Below, one piece after another: positions 1-7,181 of a DNA stretch of 8,404 nucleotides. The stretch's first letter is position 1; the number at the start of each line of letters is the position of its first letter. The notes beneath the pieces were generated by a model. It did no database searches. It was not told where the DNA came from and worked only from the letters and a program-made list of their open reading frames with translations. Both the position numbers and the translations under genes were made by a program. Source of the stretch: an uncultured Collinsella sp. GTDB lineage: Bacteria; Actinomycetota; Coriobacteriia; Coriobacteriales; Coriobacteriaceae. The stretch is from contig USAX01000081.1 in the NCBI GenBank assembly GCA_900552705.1, positions 1 through 8,404 on the forward strand, given 5' to 3'.

Positions 1-258
1 GCCTACGTCATCGACAACAACATGCAGCAGAGCGCCCTGGTCCGCGAGCCCGGCAAGTACAAGATTGCCGGCAAGCCCTTCGGCAGCAAGGAGCCCTACG
101 GCATCGGCCTGCCGCTCGATTCCGACGGTGTCGCCTTTGTCAACGACTTCCTTAAGAAGATCGAGGATGACGGCACCTGGACCGAGCTGTGGCAGATCTG
201 CATCGGCGACCGTACGGGCGACACCAATGTTCCCGAGCTGCCCGAGATCGGCGCCTAG
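1..258 (+). CDS. Amino-acid ABC transporter substrate-binding protein, C-terminal part (5' end outside window)
   Basis: Frame 1 is open from the first base and ends at TAG 256-258, giving 85 residues. The fragment has the closing pattern of family-3 type extracellular solute-binding proteins: a YGIGLPLDSD stretch (about residues 35-44), then a helix with VNDFLKKIEDDGTW and a final W-rich turn. In the full protein this lobe closes over the amino acid outside the membrane; the signal peptide and the ligand-contact residues lie upstream of the window. Two permeases and an ATPase follow on the same strand, so it is almost certainly their binding protein. A hairpin lies between it and the first permease. 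The ligand cannot be read from this piece; the permeases point to glutamate or a similar acidic amino acid. Confidence 0.88.
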   Translation, partial: AYVIDNNMQQSALVREPGKYKIAGKPFGSKEPYGIGLPLDSDGVAFVNDFLKKIEDDGTWTELWQICIGDRTGDTNVPELPEIGA

Positions 259-346
259 GCAGCGAGCCTAGTAACGGCCGCTACGAAACCATACGGAAAC
301 GCACGATGTGCTTTATTGCGCTAAACTGTTTCCTCACTGAGTTGTC

Positions 347-380
347 GGGGCTTCCGTACACACGGGAGCCCCTTTCCTTA
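347..380 (+). terminator. Hairpin between binding-protein and permease genes, probable partial terminator
   Basis: Arms 347-356 (GGGGCTTCCG) and 363-372 (CGGGAGCCCC) form a 10-bp stem with one G-U pair and a 6-base loop, followed by TTTCCTTA. The T tract is broken, so read-through is likely. Such hairpins between binding-protein and permease genes commonly let the binding protein be made in excess; applying that role here is inference. Confidence 0.55.
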
Positions 381-396
381 CCGGCGGGAGGTCCGC

Positions 397-1056
397 ATGA
401 GTCTCTCCGAGCTCTGGTCGCTCTATGGCCAGAACTATATCGACGCGCTGCTAGCAACCTGGGGCATGACGCTTGAGTCGTTTGCCATCGCCATGGTGCT
501 GGCCGTCGCCGTCACCGTGATGCGCGTGTCGCCGCTCAAGCCGCTGCGCGTCTTTGGCGACCTGTATGTCCAGGTCTTCCGTAACATCCCCGGCATCGCG
601 CTGCTCATTATCGTCGTCTACGCGCTGCCGCCGCTCAAGGTCGTCCTGCCCTACCGCACCTGCGTCATCGTCGCCACAGTGCTCTTGGGTTCTGCCTTTG
701 GCTCCGAGAACTTTATGAGCGGCATCAACACCGTCGGTGTCGGCCAGGTGGAAGCCGCCCGCTCGCTGGGCATGAGCTTCAGCCGTATCCTCGCCAAGAT
801 CGTGATTCCGCAGGCGCTGCGCTCGAGCGTGCTGCCCATGACCAACCTCTTTATCGCCGTCATGCTCACCACCGCGCTCGGCAGTCAGGTGCCGCTTAAA
901 CCGCAGGAGCTCACCGGCGTGGTGAGCTACATCAACACGCGCTCGCTCGGCGGCGTCGCCGCGTTCTTCATCTCGGCGCTCGGCTACCTGGGCACGGCCT
1001 TTGTGGTGAGCCACATTGGCAACTATATCGATAAGAAGGTGAGGATCCTCCGATGA
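397..1056 (+). CDS. gluC: Amino-acid ABC transporter permease, GluC-like
   Basis: This 219-residue inner-membrane permease belongs to the His/Glu/Gln/Arg/opine family (binding-protein-dependent transport inner membrane component). Hydrophobic segments lie at about 25-42, 64-80, 86-104, 145-162 and 186-206. The cytoplasmic EAA loop, which docks on the ATPase, is clear at residues 118-142: EAARSLG, then an IVIPQA end. The MRVSPLKPLR stretch near residues 42-51 and the overall length resemble actinobacterial GluC of the gluABCD glutamate uptake system. The start is well supported by GGGAGG at 386-391, five bases before ATG. The last four bases (ATGA) overlap the next permease, so the two are probably translationally coupled and act as a heterodimer. 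The family is secure; glutamate as substrate is inferred from resemblance. Confidence 0.9.
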   Translation: MSLSELWSLYGQNYIDALLATWGMTLESFAIAMVLAVAVTVMRVSPLKPLRVFGDLYVQVFRNIPGIALLIIVVYALPPLKVVLPYRTCVIVATVLLGSAFGSENFMSGINTVGVGQVEAARSLGMSFSRILAKIVIPQALRSSVLPMTNLFIAVMLTTALGSQVPLKPQELTGVVSYINTRSLGGVAAFFISALGYLGTAFVVSHIGNYIDKKVRILR

Positions 1057-1886
1057 GCAAGCACTCCACCTCTGCGCTCACCATGCGCGATGCGCTCTAC
1101 GAGGCTCCCGGCCCCAAGATGCGCGCCAAGATTCGCGTCGGCACCGCCATCTCACTTGTTGCCGTGGCCGCGCTCATCGCTCTGGTACTGCAGCGCTTTT
1201 ATGTGACCGGCCAGCTTTCGGTCCATTACTGGTACTTCTTTACGCACCTCACCACCTGGAAGTTCCTGCTTGCCGGTTTTGAGGGCACGGTTAAGGTCGC
1301 GCTCACCGCCGGCGCCATCGCGCTGGTACTGGGCTTAGCCCTCATGCTCGGCCGTACCAGCGACATCAAGCCGCTGCAGCTGGTCTGCCGCGTGCTCACC
1401 GATTTCTTCCGTGGCGTGCCGAGCCTGCTGTTCATCTACTTCTTCTTTTTGGTGCTGCCTCAGTACAAGATTTCACTGCCGTCGTTTTGGATGCTCACGC
1501 TTCCCGTCGCGCTCGCTGCAGCCGGCGTACTTGCCGAGATCTTCCGCGCCGGCGTCAACGCCGTGCCGCGTGGTCAGGTCGAGGCAGCCCAGGCGCTCGG
1601 TCTCTCCAAGGCCAAAATCACCTTTAAAATCGTATTGCCCCAGGCGATTCGGTTTATCATTCCGTCGTTGATTTCGCAGCTCGTGGTCGTAGTCAAAGAC
1701 ACCACCGTCGCCTATGTGGTGAGCTACCCCGACCTCATGCAAAATGCCCGCGTGCTCATTACCAACTACGACGCCCTCGTGTCGGTCTACCTGGTGATCG
1801 CGGTCATCTACATCCTCATCAACGTCGCGATCAACAAGGCCGCTGTCTACGTTTCGCACAAGACCGGCGCGACGATCATCCGCTAA
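1053..1886 (+). CDS. gluD: Amino-acid ABC transporter permease, GluD-like
   Basis: This 277-residue permease starts inside the stop of the previous gene (ATGA at 1053-1056), with AAGGTGAGG at 1036-1044 as ribosome site. A cytoplasmic N-terminus carrying LYEAPGPKMRAK (about residues 15-26) is characteristic of actinobacterial GluD, whose relatives have LYDAPGPK. A first helix follows at about 30-48, then a GQLS...W region and a core of about five further helices. The EAA loop lies at 177-201 (VEAAQALG ... IVLPQAIR). The segment VVVVKDTTVAY after it is also typical of the family. It should pair with the shorter GluC-like subunit to form the pore, with the downstream ATPase as motor. The extra N-terminal helix explains its greater length. 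The substrate is inferred, not shown. Confidence 0.9.
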   Translation: MSKHSTSALTMRDALYEAPGPKMRAKIRVGTAISLVAVAALIALVLQRFYVTGQLSVHYWYFFTHLTTWKFLLAGFEGTVKVALTAGAIALVLGLALMLGRTSDIKPLQLVCRVLTDFFRGVPSLLFIYFFFLVLPQYKISLPSFWMLTLPVALAAAGVLAEIFRAGVNAVPRGQVEAAQALGLSKAKITFKIVLPQAIRFIIPSLISQLVVVVKDTTVAYVVSYPDLMQNARVLITNYDALVSVYLVIAVIYILINVAINKAAVYVSHKTGATIIR

Positions 1887-1923
1887 CGCTTTTACCATTT
1901 CGAGTCATAAGGAGCCGAGCACC

Positions 1924-2688
<765 letters not shown>

Positions 2689-2698
2689 CCAGCCACCC

Positions 2699-2732
2699 CG
2701 TGGGACAAATCCATCGGAAGTGTTGTCCCACG
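2699..2732 (+). terminator. Perfect 10-bp inverted repeat after the importer operon; terminator or operator
   Basis: CGTGGGACAA (2699-2708) and TTGTCCCACG (2723-2732) are exact reverse complements, separated by 14 bases. The repeat begins 11 bases after the ATPase stop, where a terminator is expected. However, what follows (TCTCTCATG) has no run of T, and the loop is long, so it may instead be a protein-binding palindrome or a dispersed repeat. It also sits 44 bases before the next start codon. Confidence 0.5.
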
Positions 2733-2775
2733 TCTCTCATGCGCCCTGTCACCTTTAGATTCGAAAGCAACACCT

Positions 2776-3585
2776 ATGATCGGAACTCGCAGTTCATCGC
2801 CCTACACCCCACATGTCGACGTCGCCCCCGCCGACCGCCCACTCATCCTCGTCGCGCCGCGTTGGGAAGAGGCAAAGCCGTTTTTAAGCGAGACGCTCTC
2901 CCCCAACGAGGAGATTGCCAGCGTCTTTGTCGATGCCATCCTTGCCGCCGGCGGCCTGCCGCTGCAGATGTCCATCACCGAGGACATTGAGGTCATCCGC
3001 CATTACGTCGATATCGCCGACGGTATCGCTATTCCCGGCGGCCCGGATGTCAACCCCAAACGCTGGGGCGATGATCGACCCTACGACCCCACCCTCTGCT
3101 GCGAGATCCGCGATTGCTTTGAGTTTAAGCTGGTCGGCGAGGTGCTCCGCGCCAAAAAGCCGCTCTTTACCACCTGCCGTGGCACGCAGTTGCTCAACGT
3201 CGCCACTGGCGGCACCCTGTGCATGGACGTGCCGAGCCTGGGCGCTCGCGAGGGCCGCACGCAGTGGCGCCATACCCACGTGCTCAACGACCCCGTGCAT
3301 CCCGTCGAGGTCGTGCCGGGCTCGCTGCTCGACCGCGCGCTTGGCGGCCACAGACTGATCCAGACCAACTCAGCACATCACTGCTGCGTCGATCGTCTGG
3401 GTAAAAGCACGCGCTTGGTCGCCAAGGCAACCGACGGTATTCCCGAGTGCATCGAGGTCGAAGGCCAACCATTCTGTCTAGGCGTGCAATGGCATCCCGA
3501 GTACACGTGGAAGACGCTCGAAACCGACTTTAACCTGTGGAAGTCGTTTGTCGAGGCGGCGGCAAAGGTAAAGCAGGCCCGCTAG
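2776..3585 (+). CDS. Gamma-glutamyl-gamma-aminobutyrate hydrolase family protein (peptidase C26)
   Basis: This 269-residue protein is a class-I glutamine-amidotransferase-like hydrolase. Family landmarks occur in order: PGGPDVNP (87-94), the nucleophile elbow TTCRGTQLLNVATGGTL with Cys134, NSAHH (198-202), and GVQWHPE with His240 and Glu242, completing a Cys-His-Glu triad. Relatives such as PuuD cleave gamma-glutamyl amide bonds, releasing glutamate from gamma-glutamyl-GABA or related compounds in the cytoplasm. The length is normal for the family and no catalytic residue is missing. The first 20 residues or so are an unconserved-looking leader. No convincing Shine-Dalgarno precedes ATG 2776, so this start is less certain than those of its neighbours. 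It follows the amino-acid importer by 87 bases on the same strand, with a hairpin between. The exact substrate is unknown; peptidoglycan- or folate-linked gamma-glutamyl bonds are alternatives. Confidence 0.88.
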   Translation: MIGTRSSSPYTPHVDVAPADRPLILVAPRWEEAKPFLSETLSPNEEIASVFVDAILAAGGLPLQMSITEDIEVIRHYVDIADGIAIPGGPDVNPKRWGDDRPYDPTLCCEIRDCFEFKLVGEVLRAKKPLFTTCRGTQLLNVATGGTLCMDVPSLGAREGRTQWRHTHVLNDPVHPVEVVPGSLLDRALGGHRLIQTNSAHHCCVDRLGKSTRLVAKATDGIPECIEVEGQPFCLGVQWHPEYTWKTLETDFNLWKSFVEAAAKVKQAR

Positions 3586-3619
3586 CTCGCGAACCACTCA
3601 GGTTAAAGCCTCCTAAGCC

Positions 3620-3666
3620 GGGGGGGGGCGGACACCAGCTACGGTGCCCGCCCCCCCCTGTATTTG
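3620..3666 (+). terminator. Very GC-rich terminator hairpin between convergent genes
   Basis: Eight G (3621-3628) pair with eight C (3651-3658). The stem continues through CGG/CCG, has one A-C mismatch, and closes with CACC (3633-3636)/GGTG (3643-3646) around a 6-base loop. TGTATTTG follows on the plus strand. It lies 35 bases after the hydrolase stop and 40 bases from the end of the convergent ABC permease gene, so it may block transcription from both sides. Confidence 0.75.
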
Positions 3667-3698
3667 ATATGCTCGGTATGATTATCCCTCACAAACAA

Positions 3699-4517
3699 TC
3701 AGAGAAATCTCGACCGCAATCGGTCGACAGTAAAGCAAATGATAAAAACGCTTGCTACGTTTATGAGGCAGTCAATTAAAATCGAGATGCATTGACCATT
3801 CCCCAACGGGGTCATGCCGCAAATCCACATGAGCATCGAGGCTGGAAGCGGAAGCATGGAATTGGCCCCGATCTGTATGTAGATCGCTACGACGTTGACA
3901 AGCAACAGCATGCCAATCGGACCGAAGCCGGACCCAAAATAGGAAACAACGATTACGCAAGAAACCACGTATGCAAGGCAGGCAGCGGCAGCAAGAACAA
4001 GTCGATAGCAAAATACATGCAGGTTGAAATACTGCTGAGCATCCGAAACGATTGCGCAGTTAAGACAGTACAAAACGACACTCGACAGGACAAACGCGCC
4101 CAAAAGGGCAAAAGAAGATAGCACCACTCGCGCAACGATAGCGCACACACGCTTCCCTCCCCGAGCCTCCGACAACCCCCACGGTTCCTCGACAAAGCCC
4201 GAACTGACAAAGCACGGCACAATGCAAGCCGCGATGAACGGAAAGAACAATGCATGGGCCAACGGGGCTACGTTGAACAGCAGACCGCGAAAAACCTCTG
4301 CATTGCCAAATAGAAGGACATCCTCCGCCGATAGCCGAAGCGTCGGGTCTGGGAAAAAACCCAAGAAACTGTTCTCACGGAGGCTACAGAACCACATCGG
4401 GAAAGAATTAAGCTGCAATATCACCATGTACGCATAAATTACCAGGATTAAGGCGTACGCCCATTTGCTCACATGCTTCAATTCTGACTGGAGAAGTCTT
4501 TTAATCTGACGAGCCAT
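3699..4517 (-). CDS. ABC-2 type exporter permease, second subunit (LanG/LanE-like)
   Basis: This 272-residue integral membrane protein has about six hydrophobic helices (roughly 20-35, 82-104, 128-150, 172-194, 200-220, 246-264) and no catalytic motif. After helix 2 it carries a short polar loop, GFVEEPWGLSEARGGKR (107-123). A similar E...G...S.ARG element is found in the neighbouring permease, so the two are probably distant paralogues forming a heterodimer. I chose ATG 4517 over an in-frame GTG at 4526 because the G-rich tract 4527-4532 is better placed for it. The gene overlaps the end of the upstream permease by 40 bases. Gene order and size match lantibiotic-immunity (LanFEG) and bacitracin-type exporters, but no substrate can be named. 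It is AT-richer than the flanking chromosome. Confidence 0.8.
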   Translation of the reverse strand: MARQIKRLLQSELKHVSKWAYALILVIYAYMVILQLNSFPMWFCSLRENSFLGFFPDPTLRLSAEDVLLFGNAEVFRGLLFNVAPLAHALFFPFIAACIVPCFVSSGFVEEPWGLSEARGGKRVCAIVARVVLSSFALLGAFVLSSVVLYCLNCAIVSDAQQYFNLHVFCYRLVLAAAACLAYVVSCVIVVSYFGSGFGPIGMLLLVNVVAIYIQIGANSMLPLPASMLMWICGMTPLGNGQCISILIDCLINVASVFIICFTVDRLRSRFL

Positions 4518-5326
4518 TGAGCACACCCCCCAGCGCGAAAGCTCAAGAGAGCGTAAATCAATACCGATAGACAGCTGGCTGCCACGCCATATCCCAGAAG
4601 CGTCAGCTGCCCCATATCGCTATACCCAAGGGCACATCCGACTCCAAGGTACGGCCCCGGAAGGAAGAAGATCCATCGCAAGGATGGTATAGGTGCCTGA
4701 AGGAAGGCTCCGTAGAGCGTCAAGCTCATGACAAATCCAACTATCACCACGGCCCCGCTCAATACAGCGCTGCCCGTTATCCGACAGATGGTCACCGTCT
4801 CCAGCGCAACCGATATCACCAATACGGCGTTGACTACCATTGCAGGCAAAAATACAGTTAGTATGTTGTGCGAGTAGTTATGCCCTCCACGTATTATGGC
4901 TATTGCAAAAAGAAGAAGGCAAAGCGCGCTATACGCTGCGCCAATTATTAAAGCAGACGAAAATGCATGGGCTAGAGCCCCATAAAAGCGGTTGAGACCT
5001 CTTGCCGAAGAAATTCGGTGCCCCTCTTTATAGCCATGCTCCTGTAAAAGCACCAAACAAACGATGAGTGGAACGAACAGGGATGTACCGGCAAAAGCGC
5101 TGCGCGCAAGGGACTCATCAGGCGCAGAAGGATCGATTGCATTCCAGAGGAAACCAATATCCTCCCCACAAACGCCATAGCCAAAGACGAGCAACGTTGT
5201 TCCGTTTTTTAGAAAGATGCCGAAGAGAAGGCCGAACGCCAACATAAGCGCAAGACCAAACTTCGCCGGAAATATCCTGTGCAAACGCATCATATCTGCC
5301 TTTATGGGATGGATCGCCCGCTTCAT
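4478..5326 (-). CDS. ABC-2 type exporter permease, first subunit (LanE/BcrB-like)
   Basis: This 282-residue membrane protein has helices at about 22-40, 82-95, 121-145, 158-178, 186-208 and 240-263. A long extracytoplasmic-looking loop (about 41-80) between helices 1 and 2 is usual for ABC-2 permeases. The conserved-looking cytoplasmic stretch LLQEHGYKEGHRISSARG (93-110) corresponds to the loop seen in this family before helix 3. Its ATG overlaps the ATPase stop (ATGA, 5323-5326), so it is translationally coupled to the motor subunit; there is no strong independent ribosome site. It probably exports, or removes from the membrane, a peptide or lipid-like compound together with the second permease. 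The topology is read by eye; the family call rests on topology, the loop motif and the adjacent ATPase. Confidence 0.82.
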   Translation of the reverse strand: MKRAIHPIKADMMRLHRIFPAKFGLALMLAFGLLFGIFLKNGTTLLVFGYGVCGEDIGFLWNAIDPSAPDESLARSAFAGTSLFVPLIVCLVLLQEHGYKEGHRISSARGLNRFYGALAHAFSSALIIGAAYSALCLLLFAIAIIRGGHNYSHNILTVFLPAMVVNAVLVISVALETVTICRITGSAVLSGAVVIVGFVMSLTLYGAFLQAPIPSLRWIFFLPGPYLGVGCALGYSDMGQLTLLGYGVAASCLSVLIYALLSFRAGGCAQWLVRLKDFSSQN

Positions 5327-6084
5327 AGCGAGACCGCCTTCATCAAGCGCCTGTAATACTCTTTTAGGGATGGCGCCTCATCCCTTATGACGTCCATCGA
5401 TTCCTTTTTTAGCAGTTCACCGTCATGAAGAAACAGGCAGCTTGTTGCAACCGATGCCAGCTCATCCAAGTCGTGGCTAGAGATAAGCATGGTTTTGCCC
5501 TGCTCCCGATTCAATCGACCGATAAGGGCCCATATACTCTCGATGCCCAACGGATCCAATCCATTTGCCGGCTCATCGAAAATTAGTACGTCGGTGTCGC
5601 CCAATAAAGCCGTAGCTATATCCAGTCGCCGTTTCATTCCCAGAGAAAAACTGCTCACGCTCTTTTTCTCATCGACGTCCAGCCCGACCAGGCCCAAGAC
5701 GCGAGGAACCTCACGTTTCTCATCGAGCCCCCATTCCGCACATCGGATCCGAAGATTCTCAGCCGCACTGAGAGATTGGTATGCTCCGCAAGAATCTGGC
5801 ACATAGCCGACACGCGTCCGCATCAGGCTCAGCTCTTTTTTCGACTTGCCTCCAAAGAGCTCCACGCTCCCCGACGATGGCTCACAGAGGCCCAGCACTA
5901 TTTTAATAAGCGTGCTTTTGCCCGCCCCGTTTGCACCAACAAGAGCGCAAAGCTCAGACTGATCCACCTCGAAGGAAACGTCATGCAAAACGCGCCGTTT
6001 CCCGTAGCGCTTTGACACCCTTGATAGCCTTATCGTTGATGCGTTCATTGGCCTCCCGTTCCGCTTGATAGCAAAACCGCTCAT
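5323..6084 (-). CDS. ABC exporter ATP-binding protein, BcrA/LanF-like
   Basis: This 253-residue ATPase has Walker A GANGAGKST (50-58), Walker B VLIFDEP (166-172), NGLDP, and H-loop His204 in ISSHDLDEL. The signature is FSLGMKRRL (146-154) rather than LSGGQ, a form usual in BcrA, LanF and other drug or bacteriocin exporters. The Q-loop position, in GYVPDSCGAY (93-102), holds Asp97 where Gln is standard. I prefer ATG 6084, preceded by AAGGA with five bases of spacing. ATG 6048 also follows GGGAGG, but with only three bases, and would remove 12 residues that lie outside the usual fold. It leads the three-gene exporter operon and has its own promoter and terminator-insulated upstream region. Likely role: energising export or self-protection against a peptide antibiotic. 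The substrate is unknown. Confidence 0.9.
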   Translation of the reverse strand: MSGFAIKRNGRPMNASTIRLSRVSKRYGKRRVLHDVSFEVDQSELCALVGANGAGKSTLIKIVLGLCEPSSGSVELFGGKSKKELSLMRTRVGYVPDSCGAYQSLSAAENLRIRCAEWGLDEKREVPRVLGLVGLDVDEKKSVSSFSLGMKRRLDIATALLGDTDVLIFDEPANGLDPLGIESIWALIGRLNREQGKTMLISSHDLDELASVATSCLFLHDGELLKKESMDVIRDEAPSLKEYYRRLMKAVSL

Positions 6085-6100
6085 ATCGTTCCTTCTTTAC

Positions 6101-6137
6101 TTTATCGTTTTCCATAGTTGTTATTGTTTTTCGATAA
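6101..6137 (-). promoter_or_regulatory. Tandem motif copies overlapping the exporter promoter, candidate operator
   Basis: Read on the minus strand, TATCGAAAAACAATAA (6122-6137) is followed by a degenerate second copy TATGGAAAACGATAAA (6101-6116). The first copy contains the predicted -10. A close match lies upstream of the DUF2975-HTH operon (7166-7182). Placement and recurrence suggest a regulator site; no binding is shown. Confidence 0.45.
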
Positions 6138-6151
6138 CTCATATTTGTCAA
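6123..6151 (-). promoter_or_regulatory. Sigma-70-type promoter of the ABC exporter operon
   Basis: On the minus strand a perfect -35 TTGACA (6151-6146) is followed after 17 bases by AACAAT (6128-6123), which matches four of six -10 consensus bases including the key A2 and T6. Transcription would begin near 6116, leaving a short leader before ATG 6084. Confidence 0.65.
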
Positions 6152-6157
6152 GATAAT

Positions 6158-6188
6158 CTAAAAGAAAGAACCCGTGTTAGACACGGGT
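6158..6188 (-). terminator. Intrinsic terminator of the DUF2975-HTH operon
   Basis: Read on the minus strand, ACCCGTGT (6188-6181) pairs perfectly with ACACGGGT (6177-6170) across a 3-base loop. TTCTTTCTTTT follows (6169-6159). It lies 40 bases after the HTH stop and just before the exporter promoter, so it separates the two operons. Confidence 0.85.
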
Positions 6189-6228
6189 CCCTTCACGCTG
6201 ATATTTCGTTTTAGTTGTTCGCCTTAAG

Positions 6229-6558
6229 CTACTCGTCGCTCAAATCGACAGCAAAGACTGATGTCGGAAGCGACGCCTCGTTGCCTCCGCCGTCCCGCAT
6301 CTGCCTCACAACGTTTTTTGCACGCTCGACAATAAGCTCCTCAAGCTCTTTCTCGCTCACGCGCTGAATAATATCTCCCGGTTGACAATCAAGCTCATCA
6401 CAGATATCGAGGAGCGTCTTTAGGCGAATAGCTTTTATCTTTCCGTTTCTAAGCTTTGAAATATTAGCCGGAGTATGCCCCGTCGCTCGAATCAGATCAG
6501 CACTGGTCTTTCCGGTCTTAAGCAGCTGCGTCTCAAGCTCGATGATGAGATAGCTCAT
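6229..6558 (-). CDS. Small Xre/Cro-type HTH regulator, YozG-like
   Basis: This 109-residue protein starts with an Xre helix-turn-helix domain at about residues 12-66. SADLIRATGHTPANISKLRNG covers the two DNA-binding helices, and LKTLLDICDELDCQPGDII is the ending typical of YozG-like regulators. After this comes a charged tail of about 43 residues (SEKELEELIVERAKNVV, then GGG and an acidic end DLSDE), longer than in the usual 70-85 residue members; it may serve dimerisation. The start is strong: AGGAGG overlaps the stop of the DUF2975 gene (TAGGAGG), so translation is coupled. YozG-like regulators are commonly paired with DUF2975 membrane proteins, as here. Target genes are unknown; the shared motif in the two promoters makes its own operon and the adjacent exporter the obvious candidates. 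Confidence 0.88.
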   Translation of the reverse strand: MSYLIIELETQLLKTGKTSADLIRATGHTPANISKLRNGKIKAIRLKTLLDICDELDCQPGDIIQRVSEKELEELIVERAKNVVRQMRDGGGNEASLPTSVFAVDLSDE

Positions 6559-6566
6559 GTTTCCTC

Positions 6567-7127
6567 CTACACAAGCTCGTCAGACTGCTCTTGGAGCAGC
6601 GAGGCATAACTCCAGATCGCCGAGATAAACAAACAGACAACTGCGCCGATAAACGACCCCGCATCAAAGGTAGCGCCTTGGCAAATCTCAATAACGAAGG
6701 AATGAGGCACAATGTAAAGCTCCAGTCCGCCAATGGTGAGATTGACCGATCCATAGGCACCAACAAGCGAAACCGCGGCGTTAACAGCAAAGGCAAGCGC
6801 GAGAACACGGATAAGCCGCACATGCGCCTTGGTAAAGGGCGAGACGCCCCGAGAGATGTTATGGCTGATTCCGCACAAAACGACAAGCGAAACACCCACG
6901 ACGAGTGCCAGGCACAGCCCGCTTGGGATAACGATGCTCCCGCCATCGAGAAGCGTCACGACACCGAAAGAATCGACAGAAACAACGTTTGCAACCGCAT
7001 ACCAGATCACGTAAACAACCAACGCGGCAAAAGCGACGAGCATCCCTGCAAAAACGGCTGCCATGCAAAAACCAAGCTTCCTGATATTTTCGCCCGCCTT
7101 GGCCATACGCTGAACGCTGTTGGACAT
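6567..7127 (-). CDS. DUF2975 family membrane protein
   Basis: This 186-residue protein has four hydrophobic helices (about 18-47, 66-88, 105-126, 157-176). It carries two family signatures: SPFTKAHVRLIRV (96-108), matching the SPFT.ENVKRLR element of DUF2975, and the C-terminal LLQEQSDELV, matching the family's LQEESDELV ending. The function is not established; the family is thought of as a membrane partner of the small Xre regulator encoded next to it. The frame stays open upstream to 7226, but I take ATG 7127: it is preceded by GAGGGTGAG, the first family-like residues follow it, and the upstream segment contains an inverted repeat and Cys/Asn-rich sequence that does not look coding. The HTH gene begins 9 bases after its stop. 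A direct sensor-regulator link is plausible inference. Confidence 0.85.
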   Translation of the reverse strand: MSNSVQRMAKAGENIRKLGFCMAAVFAGMLVAFAALVVYVIWYAVANVVSVDSFGVVTLLDGGSIVIPSGLCLALVVGVSLVVLCGISHNISRGVSPFTKAHVRLIRVLALAFAVNAAVSLVGAYGSVNLTIGGLELYIVPHSFVIEICQGATFDAGSFIGAVVCLFISAIWSYASLLQEQSDELV

Positions 7128-7147
7128 ACACTCACCCTCATCGACTC

Positions 7148-7181
7148 TATCGTTATTCGAACAGTTTATCGAACAACGATA
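7148..7181. promoter_or_regulatory. Inverted repeat upstream of DUF2975-HTH, candidate operator
   Basis: TATCGTTATTCGA (7148-7160) and TCGAACAACGATA (7169-7181) are reverse complements with one mismatch, separated by 8 bases. The repeat lies 21-54 bases before ATG 7127, where a promoter is expected, although I see no strong -35/-10 pair. Its right half, TTATCGAACAACGATA, nearly equals the motif in the exporter promoter. Confidence 0.55.

Noticed and set aside
451..1014. Long minus-strand open frame opposite the GluC-like permease
   Set aside because: Its product is rich in Asp, His, Arg and Gly with no domain pattern, typical of the antisense of a GC-rich gene; the plus-strand gene has clear family motifs and a ribosome site.
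3792..4437. Plus-strand open frames inside the exporter permease gene
   Set aside because: Products are Lys/Arg/Asn-rich with no hydrophobic segments or motifs, and they lie opposite a well-formed membrane protein gene.
3699..6084. A lantibiotic biosynthesis cluster around the exporter
   Set aside because: No precursor peptide, LanB/LanC/LanM-type enzyme, protease or LanI lipoprotein is visible; only an immunity-like transporter is present.
6229..6558. HTH gene as the antitoxin of a toxin-antitoxin pair
   Set aside because: The neighbour is a four-helix membrane protein with clear DUF2975 signatures, not a known toxin; the YozG/DUF2975 pairing explains it better.
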